Made by a program: the position numbers and the translations under genes. 64,000 nt of DNA. Origin: Lunatimonas lonarensis. GTDB taxonomy: Bacteria > Bacteroidota > Bacteroidia > Cytophagales > Cyclobacteriaceae. The stretch covers positions 62,001 to 126,000 of the forward strand of contig NZ_AQHR01000107.1 in the NCBI RefSeq assembly GCF_000390185.1. The letters run 5' to 3'. The first letter of the stretch is position 1, and the number at the start of each line of letters is the position of its first letter. This document shows positions 1 to 8,991 of the stretch, piece after piece. The notes beneath the pieces are model-generated. The model was not told the DNA's origin. It did no database searches and saw only the letters and a program-made list of their open reading frames with translations.

Positions 1-554
1 ATAATGCCCTGAATGGCATCGGTCCAAATTACTGCCTCAAAGCCGCCCATAATGGAATAGATAAGTACGCTTACTCCCGTCACCACGATAATAACCGGAA
101 TGCTCCATCCAAAGAGCGCATTCATAGGCAAGGCCAACAAATACATGATGGCCCCCATTCGGGCCAATTGAGTGAGCAAGTAACAGATCGATGCGTAAAT
201 TCGGGCCCAAGGGCCAAACTTGGTCTCCAAAAAGAAGTAGGCAGAGGGACTTTTGATGCCCCTGTACAATGGAACGAAAAACTTAACCGCCAACCAAGCA
301 GCAAACGGAATGGATAAACTGAACACAAAGCCGTTCCAATTGTTAAGGTATGCGTTTCCCGGTAGGGCCAGAAAACTGATACTGCTCACAAAGGTAGCAA
401 AGATAGACATGCCAATCGCCCAGGAAGGCAGCTTTCCACCTCCGGTTATAAAGTCATTGGCGGAACGCTTCTTGTAATAAAACGATGCGCCAAAGAGGAC
501 AATCGCCAGCATGTATACCAAAAAAACGGCTAAGTCAATCAGTGGTAAATCCAT
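1..554 (-). CDS. Sodium:solute symporter (SSS family), N-terminal part, cut by window edge
   Basis: Inner-membrane Na+-coupled solute importer of the SSS family, probably for a sugar or sugar acid released by its neighbours. I translated it by hand from ATG at 554; 184 codons are open to the window edge, so the C-terminal two thirds is missing. Visible are MDLPLIDLAVFLVYMLAIVL (TM1), the SSS signature GGGKLPSWAIGMSIFATFVSS, ARMGAIMYLLALPM, and MGGFEAVIWTDAIQG. The last stretch closely matches MEAVIWTDVIQV in the symporter domain of the gene at 17289-19901. It starts 27 bp after the stop of the DapA-like gene, so the two are probably cotranscribed. The substrate cannot be read from the sequence; the lyase and sialidase neighbours make sialic-acid-like or other keto-sugar acids plausible. 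Confidence 0.9.
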   Translation of the reverse strand, partial: MDLPLIDLAVFLVYMLAIVLFGASFYYKKRSANDFITGGGKLPSWAIGMSIFATFVSSISFLALPGNAYLNNWNGFVFSLSIPFAAWLAVKFFVPLYRGIKSPSAYFFLETKFGPWARIYASICYLLTQLARMGAIMYLLALPMNALFGWSIPVIIVVTGVSVLIYSIMGGFEAVIWTDAIQGI

Positions 555-581
555 TCCCTTTTTTCCCTGTTATTTTTAACA

Positions 582-1502
582 CTAAACTCCCTCGATGCTT
601 TCTAAATTTCGCTTCAGCTTCTCCATATCTGCCTCCCCAAATGCTGTATGCGGAGCGGCCAATACATTTTGGCATAGTCCCAGTAAGGACATGGCTCCTT
701 TCAGCCCCTTCAGGTAGCTGGATCCATAGGTACCCAAGGCATAGATTTTTGCGGAAATCTCCATAACCTTGGCCTGTAGGGTCACTATCGATTCTTTATC
801 ATTGGCTTTTGCCGCATGGTAGAGATCAACATACAGCTTTGGGAAAATATTAGCGCCCCCACTCACACCGCCATGCGCTCCCATCAACACGGAGGACGCC
901 ATCATCTCCTCTGGGCCGACAAAAATCGAGAATTCCGGACGATCGCGAAACGCATAAATCAGCGCGTGCAGGTATCCCCCATTGGCAGAACTGTCCTTGA
1001 ACCCCACGATATTGGGATGCCTGGACAATGCCACCACGGTCTCCACAGAGATCATGGTTTTTGTGTGGGAGGGCATGTTGTAGAGGAACAAGGGCAAGGA
1101 AAGCCTATCCGCAAGTCGCTCAAAATAGGTCACCAATTCGGGTTGTGAAAGGCCAAAATAATACGGCGGTGCTGCAACTACGGCGGCTGCACCCACCCTT
1201 TTGGCAAAATCGGTCAGGGCGACGCTTTCGTCGGGTGCGGTGTCCGTTATCCCGACCAATACAGGCACCCTTCCCTGCACCATACCACAAACCTCTTCTA
1301 TAAGCTGCCTTCGCAGGGAATAGGATAAGCTGGTACATTCTCCTGTGGTCCCTAATACAAATAGGCCGTGAACGCCCGCCTCCAACATACGGTCCACGAG
1401 CTCTTTCAATGCTTCTAGGTCAAGGGTCTGATCGTCGATCAATGGAGTAACCAATGGGGGAACGATTCCCTCCAAAGGCATGGAAAATGAATTTTCTGAC
1501 AT
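582..1502 (-). CDS. DapA/NanA-family class I aldolase (dihydrodipicolinate synthase-like)
   Basis: A 306-residue TIM-barrel aldolase or lyase using a Schiff-base lysine on pyruvate. Family landmarks are GTTGE (51-55), YNMP with the catalytic Tyr (about 141) and FKDSS with the Schiff-base Lys (about 169). The family covers dihydrodipicolinate synthase, N-acetylneuraminate lyase and 2-keto-3-deoxy sugar acid aldolases, and sequence alone does not separate them. It lies between a BNR sialidase-like gene (65 bp upstream) and an SSS symporter (27 bp downstream). That favours a catabolic role, N-acetylneuraminate lyase or keto-deoxy-acid aldolase, over lysine biosynthesis. Confidence 0.88.
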   Translation of the reverse strand: MSENSFSMPLEGIVPPLVTPLIDDQTLDLEALKELVDRMLEAGVHGLFVLGTTGECTSLSYSLRRQLIEEVCGMVQGRVPVLVGITDTAPDESVALTDFAKRVGAAAVVAAPPYYFGLSQPELVTYFERLADRLSLPLFLYNMPSHTKTMISVETVVALSRHPNIVGFKDSSANGGYLHALIYAFRDRPEFSIFVGPEEMMASSVLMGAHGGVSGGANIFPKLYVDLYHAAKANDKESIVTLQAKVMEISAKIYALGTYGSSYLKGLKGAMSLLGLCQNVLAAPHTAFGEADMEKLKRNLESIEGV

Positions 1503-1567
1503 GTATTAAGTAAAATCTAAGATAGGTAGTTTATGATTAAAATGCTGCTCCAGCGGTTGTCTGTGAG

Positions 1568-2731
1568 TTACAGTTTGGTCGGATCGATAACGACGTATTT
1601 GATTCCTTCTCTATTATAGGTATAGGTGATATGCACCAAGCCGTCGCTGGATTGTATGATGGCCGGATAAGCGTAACCTGCCCTTATGGGCTCGTTTTCG
1701 AGCGTCATCACAGGAACCCATTCCTCTCCATCCGAAGACAGGGCAAGATTGAGGATGTTTCTTGCCTTTGGCTCCTCTCCCTCCCGGGTGCTATGGTTAT
1801 AGATGAGTAAATGCCGGCCATCTGAGAGCGTAACGGCATCCGTGCCAGAACTGGGGTTTGGCAGGGAGGTAGCTGTCATCCTGGACCACGTAATACCATT
1901 ATCTTTTGAATAGCTGGTGGAGATCACCCCCTGTCGGGTACGGCAAAGGATCTGAAGCGTGCCATCTTGGTGGGTCAAGATACTTGCCTGAATAGCGTCA
2001 AATTCCTCTCCATCATTGATCGGCCCTATCACTTCCCAGCTACGCCCGTTATCACGGCTGATTTCGAAATGGGTGGTCCATTTGATATCCTCACCGTTCA
2101 CCACCTCCACACTGGATGGATTGATTATGACTCCGTCCGCTAGTTGAACCGGCTTATTTTTGATGGGTCCCAACAAATGTCCGACCGCGGGATCTTCTCC
2201 CAACTTTACCGGGCTTGACCAGGTCTTACCATCATCTTCGGAAGTCATTAGCATGCCCCACCAGTCCATGGGGCTTGGCCCCACCTTGTAAAATAACATC
2301 AGCGGCCCCTCTTTGGGCAGAAAAAGGACGGGGTTCCAACAAGGATATCGAAGCGTGTCATTTTCCACACCATTGGCAACTTCCTCTGGCCAAGTCCACT
2401 GGCCATCTACCAATCTGGAAACCCGGATCCCTACATCGGGATGTTTTTCGTGGGTTCCTGCAAAGAAGGCCGTTACCAACCCAGACGGAGTCTCCACAAT
2501 GGTGGAAGCATGCACCTGCGGCGTGGGCTTATTGTCCATTCCGTAGATCAATGCGCCATGTAAGTAACCCTGTTCCCCAGGTGTTACCAATGGAGGCAGG
2601 AAATACCTGCCGGTAATATCATTGGGTTCCCTATCAACGGTGCTTTCTGATCCTGCCTGTCTTTCTGAAGCGCAGGAGAACTGAAGCGCTAGGGCAATTG
2701 CCACGAGTCCACTAACGAAGGAATTGTTCAT
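1568..2731 (-). CDS. Sialidase/BNR-repeat exo-glycosidase-like lipoprotein
   Basis: A 387-residue six-bladed propeller protein of the BNR/sialidase type. The N-terminus is a lipoprotein signal with Cys at about 20 (ALQFSC), so it should sit in the periplasm or on the outer membrane. Asp-box motifs (S-x-D-x-G-x-x-W) occur as SEDDGKTW (about 164), SRDNGRSW (about 225), SKDNGITW (about 275) and a degenerate SSDGEEW (about 332). The C-terminal stretch YAYPAIIQSSDG...HITYTYNREGIKYV is typical of BNR_2 proteins. True sialidase activity needs an Arg triad that I cannot place with certainty, so another exo-glycosidase activity is possible. It lies upstream of the DapA/NanA-like gene in the same orientation, fitting release and breakdown of one sugar acid. 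Confidence 0.82.
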   Translation of the reverse strand: MNNSFVSGLVAIALALQFSCASERQAGSESTVDREPNDITGRYFLPPLVTPGEQGYLHGALIYGMDNKPTPQVHASTIVETPSGLVTAFFAGTHEKHPDVGIRVSRLVDGQWTWPEEVANGVENDTLRYPCWNPVLFLPKEGPLMLFYKVGPSPMDWWGMLMTSEDDGKTWSSPVKLGEDPAVGHLLGPIKNKPVQLADGVIINPSSVEVVNGEDIKWTTHFEISRDNGRSWEVIGPINDGEEFDAIQASILTHQDGTLQILCRTRQGVISTSYSKDNGITWSRMTATSLPNPSSGTDAVTLSDGRHLLIYNHSTREGEEPKARNILNLALSSDGEEWVPVMTLENEPIRAGYAYPAIIQSSDGLVHITYTYNREGIKYVVIDPTKL

Positions 2732-2880
2732 GTTTGGTTATTTTTCTTCAATTGCTCAAAACGTATTCATTGCATCGGATTGGGAAATGATGTACCTGTA
2801 TTCGAAAGAACACAGCGGCTGGGCCATTCCCGTGTGCAAAGCATCTACTACTTAGCTTTGGGCAGAATCGACTTCACAGG

Positions 2881-4479
2881 CTATATCCCACAAAATGAAA
2901 CGTGGATGCCTAGTTCCTGAAGTGCCGCTGCCTTGACCTGACATGCCTCTTTCGCTTTTTCCTTACTGTCCGCATATACCACGTGGATATGATTGGCTTT
3001 ATGTTGGGCCATCATCTGGTTTTGGGAAACTCCCTCCAAGCGGGCGTGCATGATAGGCCATTGCGGGGTAGTCAATTGCCAGCGTCGTTGAGTTTCCTCT
3101 TCGGGCAGTGCGACCACCTCTCCCACACCTAAGTCTGCATAAAGAGCATCATTCATTACGTATACCCTGCTCCAGACGATGTGCCCGGGTCTACTCACTC
3201 CTTTGAGACTACCGCCTCCCAATCTAAAATACATCGCCGGCTGCCTTTCGCTGGAAGCCCCTGTGTATCCCCCCGCAAAATGGGACGGGGGAGCAGCACC
3301 GGATATCAAAAAAACCCAAATAAAATCATCGATGCCATTCCCTGAGAAATGCTCGCCCCAACGTAGATCGTGGAGGGTATTGTCTCCAACCATGCCCAAC
3401 TCGCTCCAAAGTTTATAGGTGATCAGACTGTCCAGACCGGCACATTCATCTACCTCATTGAAATGAGGCAACGCCTTTCCCGGAAAAAGCTCTCTGCCAT
3501 CCGAGCTGTAAGCGGGCGGACGGTGTGTGTTGTTGAGTAGACCTTCGGTTAAATCGGAGGCTGGAACCAGGTCCTTAAGACCCTGCTGGTATTGGATACC
3601 TATGGTATCGCAGCCAAACTCGTCGGCCAAACGAAGGGCTGCTATGTACATTTTGCACTGTGCGATGGTTTGATCTTTGGTAAACTCCACATCACCCTCT
3701 CCCCAGCGGAATACCATGCCTTGGTCAAGAAGCCAGTCGAGTACTCGCTCCGCCTCATCGTCAGCAACCTCCCGCATCGCAGCAAACAAAGTGGATTGGC
3801 TTAACCGCTCCTTGAATACCCCTGTGGGGTGCAATAAATGATCGGGAATGATGGCATTAAACATACCCATACAACCCTCATCAAACACCCCCATAATCGC
3901 CTTTTCCTGTCGAAAACGTCGGGCAAAATCCCTTCCCTTTTCGACCAATTCCGCGGAAATACCAGAGACATCAAAGGCTCTCACGTGGCTGATGTCGTGC
4001 GTGATTCTGCCGGTTTCCAGCCATTCTCCCAGCTTGTCCAAGAAAAATTTATCATCAAAGTCCCTACTCCAAAGCGTGGAATAGCTTACACCCGCCTTGG
4101 TAAGCGAACCGTTCAAATTCAACATACCTACGAGACCTGGCCACTGACCGCTCCAATTGGCCAGCGTAAGAATGGGTCCCTTGTGGGTAGTGAGTCCTGG
4201 CAACACATGATGAGAATATTGCCATACACTTTCGGCAACAATCAAAGGCTTTGTAGGATCCAATTTCTTGAAAACTTCGATCCCCATACGCTGTGAATCG
4301 ATAAAACCGTGCCCCTTCGACTCGTCAAAGGCATGACCTCTAACGACCCTATATCCCATCGTATCCAACACCTTGCCCAAGTTGGCCTCCATGTCCGCTT
4401 GGGCCTGCCAACAGGTCTGATTGGCCGCCAGCCTCAAATCTCCACTCGCTACCAAGTAGATGTCTTTTGTGTCACTCAT
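2881..4479 (-). CDS. L-fucose/D-arabinose isomerase-like protein
   Basis: A 532-residue cytoplasmic protein resembling the L-fucose isomerase family, which interconverts aldose and ketose using Mn2+. Recognisable parts are [19 protein letters not shown] and [21 protein letters not shown] in the N-terminal region, [14 protein letters not shown] in the middle, and [20 protein letters not shown] near the C-terminus. The last supplies the His-rich end that in FucI contributes a metal ligand. It is shorter than E. coli FucI (about 590 aa) and divergent, so the substrate may differ. It sits between the FG-GAP gene and the sialidase-like gene. The FAH hydrolase and SDR at 20.0-21.7 kb also suit a deoxysugar route but are not linked to it. 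Confidence 0.8.
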   Translation of the reverse strand: MSDTKDIYLVASGDLRLAANQTCWQAQADMEANLGKVLDTMGYRVVRGHAFDESKGHGFIDSQRMGIEVFKKLDPTKPLIVAESVWQYSHHVLPGLTTHKGPILTLANWSGQWPGLVGMLNLNGSLTKAGVSYSTLWSRDFDDKFFLDKLGEWLETGRITHDISHVRAFDVSGISAELVEKGRDFARRFRQEKAIMGVFDEGCMGMFNAIIPDHLLHPTGVFKERLSQSTLFAAMREVADDEAERVLDWLLDQGMVFRWGEGDVEFTKDQTIAQCKMYIAALRLADEFGCDTIGIQYQQGLKDLVPASDLTEGLLNNTHRPPAYSSDGRELFPGKALPHFNEVDECAGLDSLITYKLWSELGMVGDNTLHDLRWGEHFSGNGIDDFIWVFLISGAAPPSHFAGGYTGASSERQPAMYFRLGGGSLKGVSRPGHIVWSRVYVMNDALYADLGVGEVVALPEEETQRRWQLTTPQWPIMHARLEGVSQNQMMAQHKANHIHVVYADSKEKAKEACQVKAAALQELGIHVSFCGI

Positions 4480-4585
4480 TGTATAATTGGTTACCTAGTT
4501 TGATCGATTTCTGTATAGGTAGTAATACGCTGCTTCCTTCGAAATGTACCCCCATTCCCCTGTGAATTTTTGTTGCAGAGGGTGC

Positions 4586-5809
4586 TCATCGCAACGGGTT
4601 TTCGTACCAGATAAGCCCTAGTCCGTGCTTGCTGCCATCTCCCGCAGTTTCTTCACAGGTAAGTACGTCCAAGTCACCATCTCCATCCATATCTACCAGA
4701 ACAACAAAATCGTACTTAATCCCCTCTTTTCCACTAATATCCAGATAGTAAGGATTCTCTTCCAAAAATCCATTGATGGCCACCACGCCAGATCGGTCTT
4801 CTGCCCCCTCAAAAGATCCCACCAGATCCCAAGTCCCATTTTCATCCATATCCGCAATGGCCACCGACTTGCCCCGCCTTCCACCAAACCGAGGGTACGG
4901 GATTGTCTCCGAGTACCATGTACCCGCTTTTCGAAAAAATAGCAACCATGCATGGGTCAAATCAGGAACAATAATTCCCGGAACACCGTCTTCGACCCAT
5001 TCCTGCACAGGAGCCAATCCCAAAAACATGGGTTCTCCATCGCGCAGACCTATGAACTGGTTTTCCCAGGGACTCCGCAACCAACCGCCAATTCCGGGGT
5101 TTTTAAGCCATCGCAATCCCCGTTGATCTCCATAACGATCCGTAATCAGTATATCCAAAAGTCCGTCTCCATCCATATCCAAGGTCTCTATAGACATAAT
5201 CCATCCCGCATCGCTTATTGCATGGTATTTCCATTGCCCCATATTTCTTGGATCCTCCGGTGCCTCCAACCAGCCAAGTCGGCCATTGGGATCCTTGGAG
5301 CCGACAATAAGATCCAGGCCAAATTGGCCGTCCACATCGATGGCACGACCAAACATCCACCGAGTCATTCCAATGCTAACAGGAATATCTTGGCTGATCC
5401 ATTTTTCACTGTCGTAATAGGCATCCCAGTCCGCCGGTGCCCAGTGAATCGTCACCCGCTGATGGTTGCCTTCTGATAAGGTCACCAGATCCATGAATCC
5501 GTCTCCATCCAAATCTACTGCAAAGGCATCCTCCACATCAGGAGAGGGGACCTCGATGTATGGCCATTGCCCGGTACCATCACCGGGATTTATGTAAAGA
5601 CGGCTTACGCCTCCCTCTTCCCAACCGCACACCAAATCCAGAAAACCATCCCCATTTACATCGGCAAGCTTGGCTCCGTCGGCCCCCATAGAGGTATTGT
5701 CGATCACATGCATTTTCCAGGGGACAGGATTAAATGGGGTTGCTTCCTGGGCAAAAATACGTAGGGGAAATACGGTCAGAACGAACAACCAAAAATCAAC
5801 TTTCATCAT
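4586..5809 (-). CDS. Secreted FG-GAP/VCBS-repeat beta-propeller protein
   Basis: Exported protein of about 407 residues. I chose the ATG at 5809 (MMKVDFWLFVLTVFPLRIFAQ, a clean signal peptide) over the upstream start at 5890, whose extra 27 residues are not signal-like. At least six repeats carry Ca2+-binding D-x-D-G-x-x-D cores: DVNGDGFLD, DLDGDGFMD, DVDGQFGLD, DMDGDGLLD, DMDENGTWD and DMDGDGDLD, as in FG-GAP/VCBS propellers. Such proteins bind ligands or glycans outside the cell; no enzyme function is evident. It is the first gene of the leftward operon toward the fucose-isomerase-like gene (106 bp gap). Confidence 0.85.
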   Translation of the reverse strand: MMKVDFWLFVLTVFPLRIFAQEATPFNPVPWKMHVIDNTSMGADGAKLADVNGDGFLDLVCGWEEGGVSRLYINPGDGTGQWPYIEVPSPDVEDAFAVDLDGDGFMDLVTLSEGNHQRVTIHWAPADWDAYYDSEKWISQDIPVSIGMTRWMFGRAIDVDGQFGLDLIVGSKDPNGRLGWLEAPEDPRNMGQWKYHAISDAGWIMSIETLDMDGDGLLDILITDRYGDQRGLRWLKNPGIGGWLRSPWENQFIGLRDGEPMFLGLAPVQEWVEDGVPGIIVPDLTHAWLLFFRKAGTWYSETIPYPRFGGRRGKSVAIADMDENGTWDLVGSFEGAEDRSGVVAINGFLEENPYYLDISGKEGIKYDFVVLVDMDGDGDLDVLTCEETAGDGSKHGLGLIWYENPLR

Positions 5810-5890
5810 GGTTCCTATTGGGTTTATTCCAAAGGTAAACGTTTTGGCCGATAATAACCACCCACAGAGCCCATTGCGGGAATAGGTCAC

Positions 5891-5916
5891 AAAAAAACCC
5901 GAACCTGTAGGTCGGG
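5891..5916 (-). terminator. Rho-independent terminator after the haem-binding gene pair
   Basis: Inverted repeat CCCGA-CC / GG-TCGGG with loop TGTA at 5898-5916, followed on the minus strand by seven T (A-run 5891-5897). It lies downstream of the gene ending at 6002 and upstream of the FG-GAP gene, separating two leftward units. A T-rich stretch also follows on the plus strand, but no rightward gene ends here. Confidence 0.7.
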
Positions 5917-6001
5917 CCTTTTTAGGACTAATCCAGTGGTCAACTAGCTAAGTTAGCGGGCCGGGAAATCTGCCCAAAAGGCTAGCCGGAGACCGGCCTT
6001 A

Positions 6002-6493
6002 TTAATCTTCCTCTTCTTCCTCCCATGCTTCTTCCTCATCCAAGATCAAATCCATGGCTTCCTCTGCCCACTCAACGATTGCAATCCGCTGCTCCTCGCT
6101 AAGCTTGGCACTGGCATGCAGCCATGTATAGATGGGCATGGGCATGGTTTCTTCCTTTACTTCAATGGCCATATCGTCCAACAAAGCAAGTTTATCGAGC
6201 ATATCAAGACCTTCCCAATGCGAGAAATTCAGGGCTTCACGCCCTTCCCGCACATCTTTGGCGACCAACCAGGAAGAGGGGGCCACGTAGGAGTACCAAG
6301 GATACACCGTCTCGTTGCTATGGCAATCGTAACAAGCAGTTCGGATTACTTGGGCAATACCACCATTTGCCAATCCACCGTGGATGAGATCTTCTGGGTT
6401 GTCGGTCTCAACGGCCGGTAATTCGTTCGGCACCAATTGAATCCCCAAACCGACCAAAACCAAACCTACAATAAGGATTCGACCAACTTTCAT
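6002..6493 (-). CDS. Small membrane-anchored haem-binding (CxxCH) protein with acidic tail
   Basis: A 163-residue protein of the Bacteroidota haem-binding domain type. It starts with a membrane anchor or signal (MKVGRILIVGLVLVGLGIQL), followed by CYDCHSNETVYPWYSYVAP, in which Cys54/Cys57/His58 would attach haem c. I chose the ATG at 6493: the longer frame (6523) would overlap the upstream gene and lacks an N-terminal signal. The tail is strikingly acidic (EEEAWEEEEED). It begins 5 bp after the stop of a second haem-binding gene, so the two form an operon. Likely periplasmic electron transfer or haem sensing; the partner is unknown. Confidence 0.8.
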   Translation of the reverse strand: MKVGRILIVGLVLVGLGIQLVPNELPAVETDNPEDLIHGGLANGGIAQVIRTACYDCHSNETVYPWYSYVAPSSWLVAKDVREGREALNFSHWEGLDMLDKLALLDDMAIEVKEETMPMPIYTWLHASAKLSEEQRIAIVEWAEEAMDLILDEEEAWEEEEED

Positions 6494-6498
6494 CGGTT

Positions 6499-6885
6499 CT
6501 ATTTCTTTTTGCCAGAGCTCCAAGATGTCAGCGTAGCGATGTCTGCCTCGCTCAATTTACCTTCGGGTCTGTTTTCCAGGTATTTCTTAGGAGGCATATC
6601 CCCGTTGACCACCACTTCATTGATTTTCTTCATTACAGCCACTTGCTTAGATTTCTTGGAAGCTTCAAATGCATCCCAATCCAGTTTCGCCTTTCCTTTG
6701 TCGTTTTTGGATTCTGCATTGTGGCAACCATAGCATTTCTGGTCGACCACTGCCTTGACATTGGCGGGCATATCCGGCATAATTTCAAGAGGGCTTACCT
6801 CATACCCATTGGAGGTTTTGGTAGTACCTTGAAAGAAAAGAAGGCCCAATAGAGCCAAGGCTGGTAATAAGAATAGTTTCTTCAT
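6499..6885 (-). CDS. Periplasmic haem-binding (CxxCH) protein
   Basis: A 128-residue exported protein with signal peptide MKKLFLLPALALLGLLFFQG and a single haem c motif CYGCHN (Cys51, Cys54, His55). The C-terminal half (VMKKINEVVVNGDMPPKKYL and PEGKLSEADIATLTSW) resembles the C-terminus of cytochrome-c-like haem-binding domains in Bacteroidota, where a Met near MPPKKYL could be the distal ligand. First gene of the two-gene operon with the acidic-tailed CxxCH gene; the terminator at 5891-5916 closes the unit. Confidence 0.8.
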   Translation of the reverse strand: MKKLFLLPALALLGLLFFQGTTKTSNGYEVSPLEIMPDMPANVKAVVDQKCYGCHNAESKNDKGKAKLDWDAFEASKKSKQVAVMKKINEVVVNGDMPPKKYLENRPEGKLSEADIATLTSWSSGKKK

Positions 6886-6988
6886 TTTGCATGTTTTTTG
6901 GTTAGTTCAGGAAATTTGCACATTTTTTTCGGCACACACAAACGGCCTATTCAGAAAAATTTGATTATTTCCATGGACAGCCAATTAA

Positions 6989-8764
6989 TCAAGAGAACAT
7001 CAACACATGGTGAAAAGGACACACCCCGGTAATGTATACGTGAGTACCCTCTGTACGCAGACTTCCAAAATGCACGCTATATTGCTCCCCGTCAAGGCTC
7101 CTAATTCGCTCATGCTCTTTTAAGCCCGGCCCAAAGGTAATCCTATCGCCCCCAAGCTCGTAAACAGCCTCTCCCTCCGCAAGAAAATAATTCTCCCCTT
7201 CTCTATCTGCCGGCTCCAAACCGGTGATTGTACCTCGTTCGTCAAAGTTCATTTCAATGGTCACTGCTACACCCTCAAGGCCGCTGACCTCAAACTCCAG
7301 CCGCACCTCTCCTTGATCCTCCCGTAAAGAAATCGTCGTTTCCAAGGTCTTAACATTGCTGACCGGACGTGCCGGAAAGGCCATTTTACTCCAAAAACGT
7401 CCATCCACACTCGGGGTCAACTCATAATCTCCAGCGGTGTTTTTTAGACTATCGGGCAGAGGCTGGTAATAGGGAGCCTCCAATTTTTGGTATAGGACGT
7501 ATGTGTTTCCTTCCACCCACAGTCCCTCACTCCGAAAATAGCCCATGCTGAAAAAGGCGGGAGACAAACGCATGTACCTAAGTATGGCCTTTCCCTTGCG
7601 GTAGCTGAAAAAGTTTGGACTTACCGACCGACCAGATGCAATGATCAGCGGCCAATCTACCCCACCAAATAAGGTAACAGTCGTGTCTCCTCTTCGGATC
7701 CTCACCAATGAACTCGAAGCGAATATCCGCTCGAAATCAGTAGAAACCGGCTCATCGGGAGGCAAAGGTTTACGAAGTTGTGGGTTTTCCATAAAATAAA
7801 AAAGGGCTTCGCCCAGAATAATCCGGTCGAACCCCTGAAAGCCCTCAATTTGCCTGGCAATGGCAGCGAATTTGCCGTCTCCGCCCACAACCGCCAAAAA
7901 CCGATAGTGAAGGTACTGAACCACTACACTTCTGCTTCCATACTGATCCTGCCGCCGGGAGTCAAAGGTAACCAAATCTCCGTTTGGTTCCATATAATAG
8001 TAGGTCATTTCAAGGCTCTTACGTGGAGCAGCAAAAAGCGACGGTCTTTCCAACAACCTCCCTAAAGTAATAAACGCATTGTTTTCCACGTCCGAATAAT
8101 TCATACTTCGCTCTGGATAGTGCCCGTCTTCGTCCAGGAAGATCCCTTCTGCAAGCCACTCGTCTATTCGGCGAACATAAGCCGGATCAGGATAGAGTTG
8201 GTTAATTCTTGCCAAGGCATGACAGACCACCCAGCGGTGATTGGGAGTATGCACCCCTCCAGTAAGCATCGCGTCCCCTGCTTTTAGGACAAAGGGCTTT
8301 GCCTCTGCCAGAATAGCCGCAAGACGACCATCCGCTAAGCCCATAAGGATGTAAATTCCGGCACATAAGGGTTCCATAATAAATGCTGTATCCGGTGGCG
8401 ACTCCAAATTGCCCGCATTGATGGTACCATCGGGACGTTGATTACGTTTCAATTGGGCGACCGAATGCTCAAATAAGGGCAAAAGTCGCCCGTCCCTGAA
8501 AAATTGGGAATCCGGACAAGCAAAGGAAGCCGCTACGATTGCAAAATTGTACCCATAACTTCTACCTCCATGTCGGTTTGCACGGTCTCCTTCTGCCATC
8601 AAGGCCGCCACATGCCGGTCATTGGCGGCTACCATGGCATCCCAAAAAGGCACATCGCGGGAACGTATCGACCAAATACCATCAAGGGAATACCCAAAAA
8701 GGGGCGAAATCAACATACCGGCTCCCAGGCCAAGCGTATGCTTCAAAAATTGGTGGCGGTTCAT
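6989..8764 (-). CDS. Exported 591-residue protein of unknown function, alpha-toroid-like
   Basis: I chose the ATG at 8764 (MNRHQFLKHTLGLGAGMLIS), which gives an export signal followed by a hydrophobic stretch; the upstream in-frame start at 8803 only adds a non-signal tail. Residues about 30-330 are helix-rich with conserved-looking clusters (RPDGTINAGNLESPPDT, TPNHRWVVCHALA, YPERSMNYSDVENNAF, TYYYMEPNGDLVTFDSRRQ). The rest is strand-rich. That arrangement, helical toroid plus beta-sandwich, is seen in polysaccharide lyases and heparinase-like enzymes, but I see no motif that fixes a family. Glycan-degrading neighbours agree with such a role. The function is inference only. Confidence 0.75.
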   Translation of the reverse strand: MNRHQFLKHTLGLGAGMLISPLFGYSLDGIWSIRSRDVPFWDAMVAANDRHVAALMAEGDRANRHGGRSYGYNFAIVAASFACPDSQFFRDGRLLPLFEHSVAQLKRNQRPDGTINAGNLESPPDTAFIMEPLCAGIYILMGLADGRLAAILAEAKPFVLKAGDAMLTGGVHTPNHRWVVCHALARINQLYPDPAYVRRIDEWLAEGIFLDEDGHYPERSMNYSDVENNAFITLGRLLERPSLFAAPRKSLEMTYYYMEPNGDLVTFDSRRQDQYGSRSVVVQYLHYRFLAVVGGDGKFAAIARQIEGFQGFDRIILGEALFYFMENPQLRKPLPPDEPVSTDFERIFASSSLVRIRRGDTTVTLFGGVDWPLIIASGRSVSPNFFSYRKGKAILRYMRLSPAFFSMGYFRSEGLWVEGNTYVLYQKLEAPYYQPLPDSLKNTAGDYELTPSVDGRFWSKMAFPARPVSNVKTLETTISLREDQGEVRLEFEVSGLEGVAVTIEMNFDERGTITGLEPADREGENYFLAEGEAVYELGGDRITFGPGLKEHERIRSLDGEQYSVHFGSLRTEGTHVYITGVCPFHHVLMFS

Positions 8765-8991
8765 AGGATCAATTAGGTGTATAGAACGAATAAATCTGAC
8801 CAAAACTACCCCATTTAATCAAGAAATCAAGTATATGTATCACCTTCTCCCAGGCCATTCATACCATCAAATGACATCAAATCGGGAAAATTTGAACGGA
8901 TATCCGCCTTCCGGTAAGTTCTGCCTGGATTTTTACCTATATTCACTACCTTATTTGAGCACATTTATCCATTACATACCGATACAATTCA

